Of a stretch of 6,760 nucleotides of DNA, positions 1-5,720 are shown in pieces (the stretch's first letter is position 1; each line of letters begins with the position of its first letter). The position numbers and the translations under genes were made by a program. A model generated the notes under the pieces. The model was given only the letters and a program-made list of their open reading frames with translations, made no database searches and was not told where the DNA came from. Origin of the DNA: Desulfobacteraceae bacterium UBA5852 (GTDB lineage Bacteria; Desulfobacterota; Desulfobacteria; Desulfobacterales; UBA5852); contig DJGG01000047.1 in assembly GCA_002432195.1 (NCBI GenBank), positions 4,642 through 11,401 of the forward strand. Reading direction: 5' to 3'.

Positions 1-555
1 CCCGCGGAGGGCGATTTCACGGTGCTGGTGGCCGGCGGCAGCCAGGGAGCCCACCCCATCAATCTGGCGATCCAGGCGACGCTCCCCCGGGCCCTGCAGG
101 AAGCCCCGGCGATGACCTGGATCCACCAGACCGGCGCGGCCGATGAGGCCGCTATGACCGCGGCCTACCGGAGCCTGGGGCTGAAGGCCGAGGCGGCGGC
201 CTTTTTCGACGCCATGTGGGAGTGCTACCACCGGGCGGACCTGGTGATCTGCCGGGCCGGGGCCACCACCCTGGCGGAGCTCACCTGCCTGGGGAAGGCG
301 TCCATCCTGGTGCCCTTCCCCCAGGCGGCCGACAACCACCAGGAGTTGAACGCCCGCGCCCTGGCGGAGGCCGGGGCGGCGGAGATCCTGCCCCAGAACG
401 CCCTCAGCGGCGACCGGGTGTGGGAGCGCATTCTGCACTACCGCGCGCACCCCGAGGCCCGCCTGGGGATGGCGGCGTGCGCCCGCAGCCTGGGCCGTCC
501 CCAGGCCGCGGAGGACATCGTGGACCACTGCGAGGAGCTGCTCGCCGGGGGCTGA
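1..555 (+). CDS. murG: MurG, lipid II-forming GlcNAc transferase (5'-truncated by window edge)
   Basis: This is the C-terminal 184 residues of UDP-GlcNAc:undecaprenyl-pyrophosphoryl-MurNAc-pentapeptide N-acetylglucosaminyltransferase. The enzyme converts lipid I to lipid II at the cytoplasmic face of the inner membrane. Family members are about 355-370 residues, so roughly half is outside the window. The frame is open from base 1, and the GTG at 22 is an internal Val, not a start. Visible motifs are VLVAGGSQGA (fragment residues 8-17), the glycine-rich loop at the start of the C-terminal UDP-GlcNAc-binding domain, and CRAGATTLAEL (83-94), whose Glu93 matches the conserved ribose-binding Glu of E. 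coli MurG. PFPQAADNHQELNA follows, with the His-Gln pair and Asn typical of the nucleotide-sugar pocket. The C-terminus ends normally at a TGA. murC starts 26 nt downstream, as in a standard dcw operon. Confidence 0.96.
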   Translation, partial: PAEGDFTVLVAGGSQGAHPINLAIQATLPRALQEAPAMTWIHQTGAADEAAMTAAYRSLGLKAEAAAFFDAMWECYHRADLVICRAGATTLAELTCLGKASILVPFPQAADNHQELNARALAEAGAAEILPQNALSGDRVWERILHYRAHPEARLGMAACARSLGRPQAAEDIVDHCEELLAGG

Positions 556-581
556 AGCTCCCCGGTCGACGGGAAGGACCC

Positions 582-1952
582 ATGTACCAGAAGAGCTACC
601 ACATCCACTTCGTGGGCATCGGCGGCATCGGCATGAGCGGCATCGCCGAACTGCTGCTCAACCTGGGCTACACGGTCTCCGGGTCCGATCTCCAGGCCTC
701 GGAGCTCACTGCCCGCCTGGCCCGCCTGGGAGGCACGGTCTTCCGGGGCCACGCCCGCGACCATATCGCGGGGGCGGACGTCATCGTGACCTCCTCGGCC
801 GTGCGCCGGGACAACCCCGAGGTCCTGGCCGCCCGGGAAGCGTCCATTCCCGTGATTCCCCGGGCGGAGATGCTGGCGGAGCTCATGCGCCTCAAGTACA
901 GCATCGCCGTGGCCGGGGCCCACGGCAAGACCACCACCACTTCCATCGTGGCCTCGGTGCTGGCCGCCGGGGGCCTGGACCCCACGGTGGTCATCGGCGG
1001 CAAGCTCCGGGGGGTGGACACCAATGCCGTGCTGGGCCGGGGCAACTACATCGTGGCCGAGGCCGACGAGAGCGACGGCTCGTTTCTCAAGATGGCCCCC
1101 TCCATCGGTGTGGTCACCAACATCGACCGCGAGCACCTGGACTTCTACCGCGACCTGGACGATATCGTGGCGGCCTTCGGATCCTTCCTGGATCGCATCC
1201 CCTTCTACGGGCTGGCCGTGCTCTGCCTGGACAACGAATCCGTCCAGGCCCTGATCCCCCGGGTGCACAAACGCTTCACCACCTATGGGCTGAGCAACCA
1301 GGCCGACTGGCAGGCGCGTCGTGTCGCCTGCGAAGGGCTCACCTGCCGCTACGACCTCTACCACCGGGGCGAGGCCCTGGGCCCCGTGCGCCTGGGCCTG
1401 CCCGGGGTCCACAACGTGCTCAACTCGCTGGCCAGCGTCGCCGTGGGCCATGAGCTGGGCATCGACCTGGAGGTGATCCGCTCGTCCCTGGCGGGCCTCG
1501 AGGGGGTGCGCCGGCGCCTGGAGATCAAGGGGGAGAAGGCCGGGGTGACGGTGATCGACGACTACGCCCACCACCCCACGGAGATCAAGACCACCCTGGA
1601 ATCGGTGAAGGAAAGCTGGCAGGGGCGGCGCAAGGTGATCGTCTTCCAGCCCCACCGCTACACCCGCACCCAGGCCCTCTTCGACGACTTCACCCGGGCC
1701 TTCTACCAGACGGACGTGCTGGTGCTCCTGCCCATCTACGCCGCCAGCGAGGACCCCATCCCGGAGGTGAACCACCACCTGTTGTGCGAGGGCATCCGGG
1801 CCCACGGCCACAAACAGGTGCTCTGCGCCCGGGACGCCGAGGACGCCCTGGAGCGCCTCGCCGGGCTCGTCCGGGCCGGGGACATCGTGCTCACCCTGGG
1901 GGCCGGAGATGTCTGGAAACTGGGTGAGCGGCTGCTGGGGAGGTTGCCGTGA
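582..1952 (+). CDS. murC: MurC, UDP-N-acetylmuramate--L-alanine ligase
   Basis: This 456-residue cytoplasmic ligase uses ATP to add L-Ala to UDP-MurNAc, the first peptide-stem step of peptidoglycan synthesis. The length is normal for the family. All three Mur ligase domains are present. The N-terminal UDP-binding fold has FVGIGGIGMSGIAELL (residues 10-25) and GSD (34-36). The central ATPase domain has the P-loop GAHGKTTTT (112-120, Lys116), the metal-ligand region EADESDGSF (160-168) and TNIDREHLDFY (179-189). The C-terminal domain has DDYAHHPTEI (326-335), QPHRYTR and a terminal TLGAGDVWKLG. The ATG at 582 is chosen because it follows AAGGA (574-578) and gives the expected start just before the first Rossmann strand. 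The frame stays open well upstream inside murG, but those codons encode a Pro/Gly/Arg-rich shadow of murG. The stop overlaps the ftsQ start by 4 nt. There is no MurB fusion: the protein ends at the normal MurC C-terminus. Confidence 0.98.
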   Translation: MYQKSYHIHFVGIGGIGMSGIAELLLNLGYTVSGSDLQASELTARLARLGGTVFRGHARDHIAGADVIVTSSAVRRDNPEVLAAREASIPVIPRAEMLAELMRLKYSIAVAGAHGKTTTTSIVASVLAAGGLDPTVVIGGKLRGVDTNAVLGRGNYIVAEADESDGSFLKMAPSIGVVTNIDREHLDFYRDLDDIVAAFGSFLDRIPFYGLAVLCLDNESVQALIPRVHKRFTTYGLSNQADWQARRVACEGLTCRYDLYHRGEALGPVRLGLPGVHNVLNSLASVAVGHELGIDLEVIRSSLAGLEGVRRRLEIKGEKAGVTVIDDYAHHPTEIKTTLESVKESWQGRRKVIVFQPHRYTRTQALFDDFTRAFYQTDVLVLLPIYAASEDPIPEVNHHLLCEGIRAHGHKQVLCARDAEDALERLAGLVRAGDIVLTLGAGDVWKLGERLLGRLP

Positions 1953-2869
1953 AACGCCCCCGCCGCGCTTCCACGCCGGCTCCCCGGTCGGCCACGGTGG
2001 TGGCCAAACCCCACCGGGTGCGCCGGAACCACTTCCGCCGGGACGACGGGACCCCACACCGGCCGCTGGCCGCGCGCCTCAAGCGCGGGGGCGCGCTGCT
2101 GCTGGGCGGGGCGGCCTTCGCGGCGCTCAATCTGCTGCTGGTCCTAGGGCACGACCTGATCGTCCAGTGGCCGGCCCTGCGCTGCGTGGAATTGCGCGTG
2201 GAGGGGTGTGAGCGCCTGAGCGAGGCCGAGGTCCTGAGCCAGGCCGGCATGGCCCTGGGCGACAACCTTCTGGGGCTCAACCTGGGGCTTGCCCGCCGGC
2301 GGCTGTTGGCGCACCCCTGGATCGCCGAGGCCGAGATCGCCCGGGAGATCCCCTCCGGCCTCCGGGTGCGCATCCGGGAGGAGCGCTGCCTGGCGGTGGT
2401 GGACCTGGGAACGCGCTTCCTGGTGAACCCGGAAGGGAGCATTTTCAAGGAACTGGGCACGGACGAGCCCATCGATGCCCCGGTGATCACCGGACTGGCG
2501 GTCACCGACCTGGGGGTTGCCGGCGGCGCGGTGAGCCCCCTCTGGCAGGCCGCCCTGGATCTTCTGCGGCTGATTCCGGCCTCCGGGGGCGCGCTCTCCC
2601 TGGAGCGCATCGGGCGGATCCATACCGATCGGGAGATGGGCCTGGTGGTCCACCTGGGGGCCGCTTCCCCCGAAGCCGGCGTTTCGGTGGTGCGGCTGGG
2701 CTTGGGTGGTTTCGGGGAAAAGCTGCGGCGTTGGGAACAGGTGCTGGCCCGCTGGCAGGACCTCGGCGGGAGCCCGGGGTTCCAGGCCGTCGACCTGCAG
2801 AACCCGGAGCGCGTGATCGTGACCCCATCGATGGAGGCGTCGGGGAATGACCAAGGCAAGGAGGTTTGA
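1949..2869 (+). CDS. ftsQ: FtsQ, bitopic divisome scaffold protein
   Basis: The product has 306 residues and is called FtsQ from its architecture and its place between murC and ftsA. An Arg/Lys-rich cytoplasmic tail (about 1-46) precedes one membrane segment (about 48-67, rich in Leu, Ala and Gly). A POTRA domain follows at about 76-145, with LRCVELRVEGCERLSEAEV and the typical HPWIAEAEI and EIPSGLRVRIREE signatures. The beta domain comes next, with FLVNPEGSIFKEL and PVITGL. In known systems FtsQ recruits FtsL/FtsB and regulates septal wall synthesis, acting mainly in the periplasm. The start is GTG at 1949, set by GGGGAGG at 1937-1943 (5-nt spacing) and by the GTGA overlap with the murC stop, which implies translational coupling. 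Primary sequence conservation is low, as usual for FtsQ. The tail is long and very basic, and the periplasmic part carries three cysteines (79, 87, 147). Confidence 0.93.
   Translation: MKRPRRASTPAPRSATVVAKPHRVRRNHFRRDDGTPHRPLAARLKRGGALLLGGAAFAALNLLLVLGHDLIVQWPALRCVELRVEGCERLSEAEVLSQAGMALGDNLLGLNLGLARRRLLAHPWIAEAEIAREIPSGLRVRIREERCLAVVDLGTRFLVNPEGSIFKELGTDEPIDAPVITGLAVTDLGVAGGAVSPLWQAALDLLRLIPASGGALSLERIGRIHTDREMGLVVHLGAASPEAGVSVVRLGLGGFGEKLRRWEQVLARWQDLGGSPGFQAVDLQNPERVIVTPSMEASGNDQGKEV
2858..2864 (+). promoter_or_regulatory. Ribosome binding site that sets the ftsA start
   Basis: AAGGAGG lies 6 nt upstream of the ATG at 2871, a near-ideal Shine-Dalgarno. It sits inside the last codons of ftsQ. 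It favours 2871 over the in-frame ATG at 2847, which would add eight residues (MTKARRFE) and overlap ftsQ by 23 nt. That upstream ATG has a weaker GGAGG (2833-2837) at 9 nt, so it cannot be fully excluded. Confidence 0.75.
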
Positions 2870-2870
2870 G

Positions 2871-4097
2871 ATGCAGCGGCGGGACAACATCGTGGTGGGG
2901 CTGGACATCGGCACCACCAAGATCTGTTGCGTGGTGGGCGAGGTGGCCAACGGCGAGATCAACGTGATCGGCATCGGCACCCACCCCTCCATCGGTCTGC
3001 GCAAGGGGGTCGTGGTGAACATCGAGGCCACGGTGGAGTCCATCAAGAAAGCCGTGGAAGAGGCCGAGCTGATGGCCGGCTGCGAGATCTCCTCGGTCTA
3101 CACCGGCATCGCCGGCGGGCACATCACGGGCTTCAACAGCCGCGGCATCGTGGCCATCAAGGGCTCCGAGATCACGCCCCAGGACGTGGAGCGGGTCATC
3201 GACGCCGCCCGGGCGGTGGCCATCCCCATGGACCGCGAGGTGATCCACGTGCTGCCCCAGGACTACATCGTGGACGACCAGTCGGGGATCCAGAACCCCG
3301 TGGGCATGGCCGGGGTGCGCCTGGAGGCCAAAATCCACATCGTCACGGGGGCGGTGACCTCGGCCCACAACATCGTCAAGTGCACCAACCGCTCGGGGCT
3401 GGATGTCTGCGACATCGTCCTGGAGTCCCTGGCCTCCGGGGAGGCGGTGCTCACCGGGGAGGAGAAGGCCCTGGGCACGGCCTTGATCGACCTGGGGGGC
3501 GGGACCACCGATCTGGCGGTCTTCTCGGAAAACAACATCAAGCACACCTTCGTGCTGGCCCTGGGGGGCAACAACCTCACCAACGACATCGCCATCGGGC
3601 TGCGCGCCCCCCACGCCGAGGCCGAGAAGATCAAAACGCGCTTCGGCACCTGCCTCTCCCGCAAGGTGAGGCCCGACGACACCATCGAGGTCCCCGGGGT
3701 GGGGGGCCGGGAGGCGCGCAAGCTGCCGCGCCAGATCCTGGGAGAGATCCTGGAGCCGCGCATGGAGGAAATCTTCACCCTGCTCAAGCGCGAGATCTAC
3801 AAGGCCGGCCTGGAGCACTCCATCCCCTCGGGGCTGGTGCTCACCGGCGGCACCTCGCTGCTGGAGGGGGCCACCGAGATCGCCGAATCGGTCTTCAACC
3901 TGCCCACGCGGCTGGGACGTCCCCGGGGAATCAACGGGCTGGTGGACGTGGTCAACAACCCCATGTACGCCACCGGGGTGGGCCTGGTGGTCTACGGCGC
4001 CCGGAATCAGGCCGACAAGAAGTTCCGCATCCGGGACGCCAACATCTTCAACCGCATCGTGAGCCGCATGAAGCGGTGGTTCAAGGACGTCGTATGA
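2871..4097 (+). CDS. ftsA: FtsA, actin-like membrane anchor of the Z ring
   Basis: This 408-residue actin/Hsp70-fold ATPase tethers FtsZ to the inner membrane and recruits later divisome proteins. The length is normal. Phosphate-1 motif VVGLDIGTTK lies at residues 8-17. The FtsA-specific 1C (SHS2) region follows, with SSVYTGIAGGHITGFNSRG and the DREVIHVLPQDYIVD block. Phosphate-2 motif IDLGGGTTDLAVF begins near 206. The GGNNLTNDIAIGL segment, AEAEKIK and the adenosine motif LTGGTSLLEG (from about 324) come after it. The last 18 residues (391-408, NIFNRIVSRMKRWFKDVV) form a basic amphipathic helix, the membrane-targeting sequence. The gene starts 1 nt after the ftsQ stop, so it should be translated from the same message. 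Unlike the upstream junctions, the ftsA-ftsZ junction is open (161 nt), separating FtsA and FtsZ dosage control. Confidence 0.98.
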   Translation: MQRRDNIVVGLDIGTTKICCVVGEVANGEINVIGIGTHPSIGLRKGVVVNIEATVESIKKAVEEAELMAGCEISSVYTGIAGGHITGFNSRGIVAIKGSEITPQDVERVIDAARAVAIPMDREVIHVLPQDYIVDDQSGIQNPVGMAGVRLEAKIHIVTGAVTSAHNIVKCTNRSGLDVCDIVLESLASGEAVLTGEEKALGTALIDLGGGTTDLAVFSENNIKHTFVLALGGNNLTNDIAIGLRAPHAEAEKIKTRFGTCLSRKVRPDDTIEVPGVGGREARKLPRQILGEILEPRMEEIFTLLKREIYKAGLEHSIPSGLVLTGGTSLLEGATEIAESVFNLPTRLGRPRGINGLVDVVNNPMYATGVGLVVYGARNQADKKFRIRDANIFNRIVSRMKRWFKDVV

Positions 4098-4126
4098 GCG
4101 CCAGGCCGCGGGGGTTCCATCGCGGT

Positions 4127-4170
4127 GCGGTTCCTGCCGGATCGGGGGTCGGCCGGCCCCCGGGAACCGC
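4127..4170 (+). promoter_or_regulatory. Two-tier hairpin in the ftsA-ftsZ intergenic region
   Basis: GCGGTTCC (4127-4134) is perfectly complementary to GGAACCGC (4163-4170). Nested inside, GGGGGTC (4144-4150) pairs with GGCCCCC (4155-4161), with one G-T wobble and a GGCC loop. No T-run follows, so it is not a canonical intrinsic terminator. It could be a transcript-processing or attenuation structure separating ftsA from ftsZ. The function is inferred and the pairing is seen directly. Confidence 0.45.
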
Positions 4171-4194
4171 GGTACGCCGCTGGCGGCAGGGCGC

Positions 4195-4223
4195 TTGACC
4201 GACCGTGCCAGGCACGGTTGCAA
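4195..4223 (+). promoter_or_regulatory. Candidate ftsZ control site: TTGACC box with 17-nt palindrome
   Basis: TTGACC (4195-4200) resembles a sigma70 -35 element. It is followed after 1 nt by ACCGTGCCAGGCACGGT (4202-4218), a perfect 8-bp inverted repeat around a single central A. A 1-nt centre cannot form a good RNA loop, so a DNA operator for a dimeric regulator is the more natural reading. The -10 position is poor: TTGCAA is at 17-nt spacing and TGCAAC at 18 nt. The promoter is therefore tentative and might need an activator. The site ends about 40 nt before the ftsZ ATG. Confidence 0.35.
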
Positions 4224-4244
4224 CTAAGGGCATCAGACCGGAAA

Positions 4245-4251
4245 AGGGGGG
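4245..4251 (+). promoter_or_regulatory. Ribosome binding site that sets the ftsZ start
   Basis: The purine run AGGGGGG, inside a longer A/G-rich stretch, lies 7 nt before the ATG at 4259. This supports the N-terminus MFTYVDNENSAKIKVIG and argues against the in-frame GTG at 4205, which lies inside the palindrome and has no comparable site. Confidence 0.7.
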
Positions 4252-4258
4252 AAACAAC

Positions 4259-5452
4259 ATGTTTACGTATGTGGACAACGAGAATTCCGCCAAAATCAAG
4301 GTCATCGGAGTGGGCGGGGCCGGGGGCAACGCCATCAACAACATGATCGATTCCAACCTCCAGGGGGTCAAGTTCATCGCCGCCAACACCGACGCCCAGG
4401 CCCTCGAGATCTCGAGAGCGCCCGTGAAGATCCAGTTGGGGGAGCGTCTCACCGAAGGCCTGGGGGCGGGGGCCAGTCCCGAAACCGGCCGGGAGGCCGC
4501 CCTGGAAACCGCCGACGCCCTGCGCAACGCCCTGGAAGGCAGCCACATGGTCTTCATCACTGCCGGCCTGGGGGGCGGCACGGGCACCGGGGCCGCTCCG
4601 GTGATCGCCGAAATCTGCAAGGAACTGGGGATCCTCACGGTGGCCGTGGTCTCCAAGCCCTTTTCCTTCGAAGGCAAGCGCCGGGCGCGCCAGGCCGAGG
4701 ACGGCCTGGACCTGCTGCGCCAGGTGGCCGACACGGCCATCACCATCAACAACGACCGTCTGCGGGGCCTGGCCTCCAAGAAGGCCACGATGATCGAGAT
4801 GTTCCGCAAGGCCGACGAGGTCCTGCTCCACTCCGTCAAGGGGATCACCGACCTCATCATGATGCCCGGCCTCGTGAACCTGGATTTCGCCGACGTCAAG
4901 GCCACCATGTCCAAGGCCGGCATGGCCATCATGGGCATCGGCAGCGCCACCGGCGAGAACCGCGCCATCGAGGCCGCCGAGCGGGCCATCTCCCACCCCC
5001 TGCTGGAGGACATGAGCATCACCGGGGCCAAGGGCGTGCTGATGAACATCACCAGCTCCAGCAACCTCACCATGGAGGAGATGACCGAGGCCTCCGACCG
5101 GATCTACCACGAGGTGGGCGAGGACGCGGACATCATCTGGGGCACGGTGGTGGACGATGCCCTGGGGGACGAGCTGCGGGTCACGGTGATTGCCACCGGC
5201 ATCGACGACGGCCGGCGGAAGCAGACCCCGAAGCCGGCGGCCAAAGCGGCCGACGACACCTTCGGCGGCAAGCTGCGCCCGGTGACCCAGGAGGACCTCA
5301 AGACCGTGGTGGACTACGACGAGCCCACCTTCATCCGCCGCCGCAAGGCCGTGGGGGAGGCGCCCCCGGTGCGTCCCAGCGGCTACGACCGGCCCATGAT
5401 CGACGAGAACGACCTGGACGTGCCCACCTTCCTGCGGCGCAAGGCCGACTGA
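4259..5452 (+). CDS. ftsZ: FtsZ, tubulin-like GTPase of the division ring
   Basis: This 397-residue cytoplasmic GTPase polymerises into the Z ring at midcell. The N-terminal motif GVGGAGGNA is at residues 17-25. The tubulin signature GGGTGTG is at 105-111. The T7 synergy loop NLDFADVK is at 207-214, with both catalytic Asp residues (209 and 212) in place, so GTP hydrolysis should be intact. The C-terminal GTPase-activating domain ends near VTVIATGID. A short variable linker follows, then the conserved C-terminal peptide DLDVPTFLRRKAD (385-397), which in known systems binds FtsA and other tethers. The oddity is a second, very similar stretch in the linker, DYDEPTFIRRRKA (352-364). The start is the ATG preceded by a G-rich Shine-Dalgarno. 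ftsZ is set apart from ftsA by 161 nt with possible control elements. Confidence 0.99.
   Translation: MFTYVDNENSAKIKVIGVGGAGGNAINNMIDSNLQGVKFIAANTDAQALEISRAPVKIQLGERLTEGLGAGASPETGREAALETADALRNALEGSHMVFITAGLGGGTGTGAAPVIAEICKELGILTVAVVSKPFSFEGKRRARQAEDGLDLLRQVADTAITINNDRLRGLASKKATMIEMFRKADEVLLHSVKGITDLIMMPGLVNLDFADVKATMSKAGMAIMGIGSATGENRAIEAAERAISHPLLEDMSITGAKGVLMNITSSSNLTMEEMTEASDRIYHEVGEDADIIWGTVVDDALGDELRVTVIATGIDDGRRKQTPKPAAKAADDTFGGKLRPVTQEDLKTVVDYDEPTFIRRRKAVGEAPPVRPSGYDRPMIDENDLDVPTFLRRKAD
4403..4416. repeat. Perfect 14-bp palindrome inside ftsZ
   Basis: CTCGAGATCTCGAG is exactly self-complementary and lies in ftsZ codons for Leu-Glu-Ile-Ser-Arg. The Arg codon is AGA, unusual beside the CGC/CGG codons that dominate the neighbouring genes. 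It may be chance or a protein-binding site, and no function can be assigned. Confidence 0.5.
5312..5350 (+). other. Internal C-terminal-peptide-like motif of FtsZ
   Basis: These codons encode DYDEPTFIRRRKA (FtsZ residues 352-364). It matches the terminal peptide DLDVPTFLRRKAD (385-397) in the pattern D-x-D-x-P-T-F-[IL]-R-R. The Pro-Thr-Phe codons are identical (CCCACCTTC at 5324-5332 and 5423-5431). About 20 residues separate the copies. Either could dock FtsA or another partner. Confidence 0.7.
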
Positions 5453-5529
5453 CCCGCGCTCCTGAAAGGAAGGCGCCGCCCCGGCGACTGCGGTGGTCCC
5501 CCCTCCGCGGCCGACGGCGGCCGTTGGTC

Positions 5530-5557
5530 TTGACGTGGGGCCCGCCGCCGTTATCCT
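5530..5557 (+). promoter_or_regulatory. Candidate sigma70 promoter for the radical SAM gene
   Basis: TTGACG (5530-5535, 5 of 6 to consensus) and TATCCT (5552-5557, 4 of 6) are separated by 16 nt. Transcription would begin near 5564, giving a leader of about 155 nt before the ATG at 5721. The rest of the 5453-5529 stretch after ftsZ holds only a short CGCCG-CCC-CGGCG hairpin (5474-5486) with no T-run. No gene is visible in the gap. Confidence 0.45.
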
Positions 5558-5586
5558 CAAGCCTGCGGCACGCCCCGTGACGGCCT

Positions 5587-5628
5587 GGCGGGCCGGACTT
5601 CCCATCCCCCCGGGAAATCCGGCCCGCC
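5587..5628 (+). terminator. Strong stem-loop, ftsZ terminator-like or leader hairpin
   Basis: GGCGGGCCGGA (5587-5597) pairs perfectly with TCCGGCCCGCC (5618-5628). After one C/A mismatch, TTCCC (5599-5603) pairs with GGGAA (5612-5616), leaving an 8-nt loop. That makes 16 pairs in one nearly continuous stem, the strongest hairpin I found in the window. No T-run flanks it on either strand, so an intrinsic terminator is not established. If the promoter at 5530-5557 is real, this hairpin lies in the radical SAM leader. If not, it may stabilise or end the ftsZ transcript. Confidence 0.45.
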
Positions 5629-5720
5629 TGCCGAAACGGCGCGCCCGCCGGCGGGTCCCCACACCTCCGGTCGCCGGTTCCGGTGCCGGCGGCCCTTCCT
5701 TCAGGAGTTGCGGCAACGGC

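Noticed and set aside
216..581. Upstream in-frame extension of murC inside murG
   Set aside because: The extra 122 residues are a Gly/Pro/Arg-rich out-of-frame reading of murG. The real start at 582 has a ribosome binding site and the correct family N-terminus.
557..1990. 12-nt exact repeat GCTCCCCGGTCG at 557-568 and 1979-1990
   Set aside because: One such coincidence is expected by chance in a GC-rich window of this size. The two contexts (intergenic and ftsQ coding) do not resemble each other otherwise.
438..2057. Long minus-strand open frame (539 codons) opposite murG-murC-ftsQ, and similar long frames opposite ftsA and ftsZ
   Set aside because: These are antisense shadows expected in GC-rich genes. 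They are low-complexity (His/Gly/Val/Asp- or Arg/Pro/Ser-rich), show no recognisable motif, and the plus-strand genes fully explain the region.
4205..4258. GTG start adding 18 residues to FtsZ
   Set aside because: It has no ribosome binding site, lies within the palindrome, and the added residues match nothing typical of FtsZ. The ATG at 4259 has a strong purine-rich site.
5667..5689. Four CCGG tetramers spaced 6-7 nt apart, iteron-like
   Set aside because: The flanking bases differ between units, and CCGG is frequent in DNA of this composition.
5564..5720. Possible cobalamin or SAM riboswitch ahead of the radical SAM gene
   Set aside because: Beyond the hairpin at 5587-5628 I could not see a B12-box or any other riboswitch core that I recognise, so no such call is supported.
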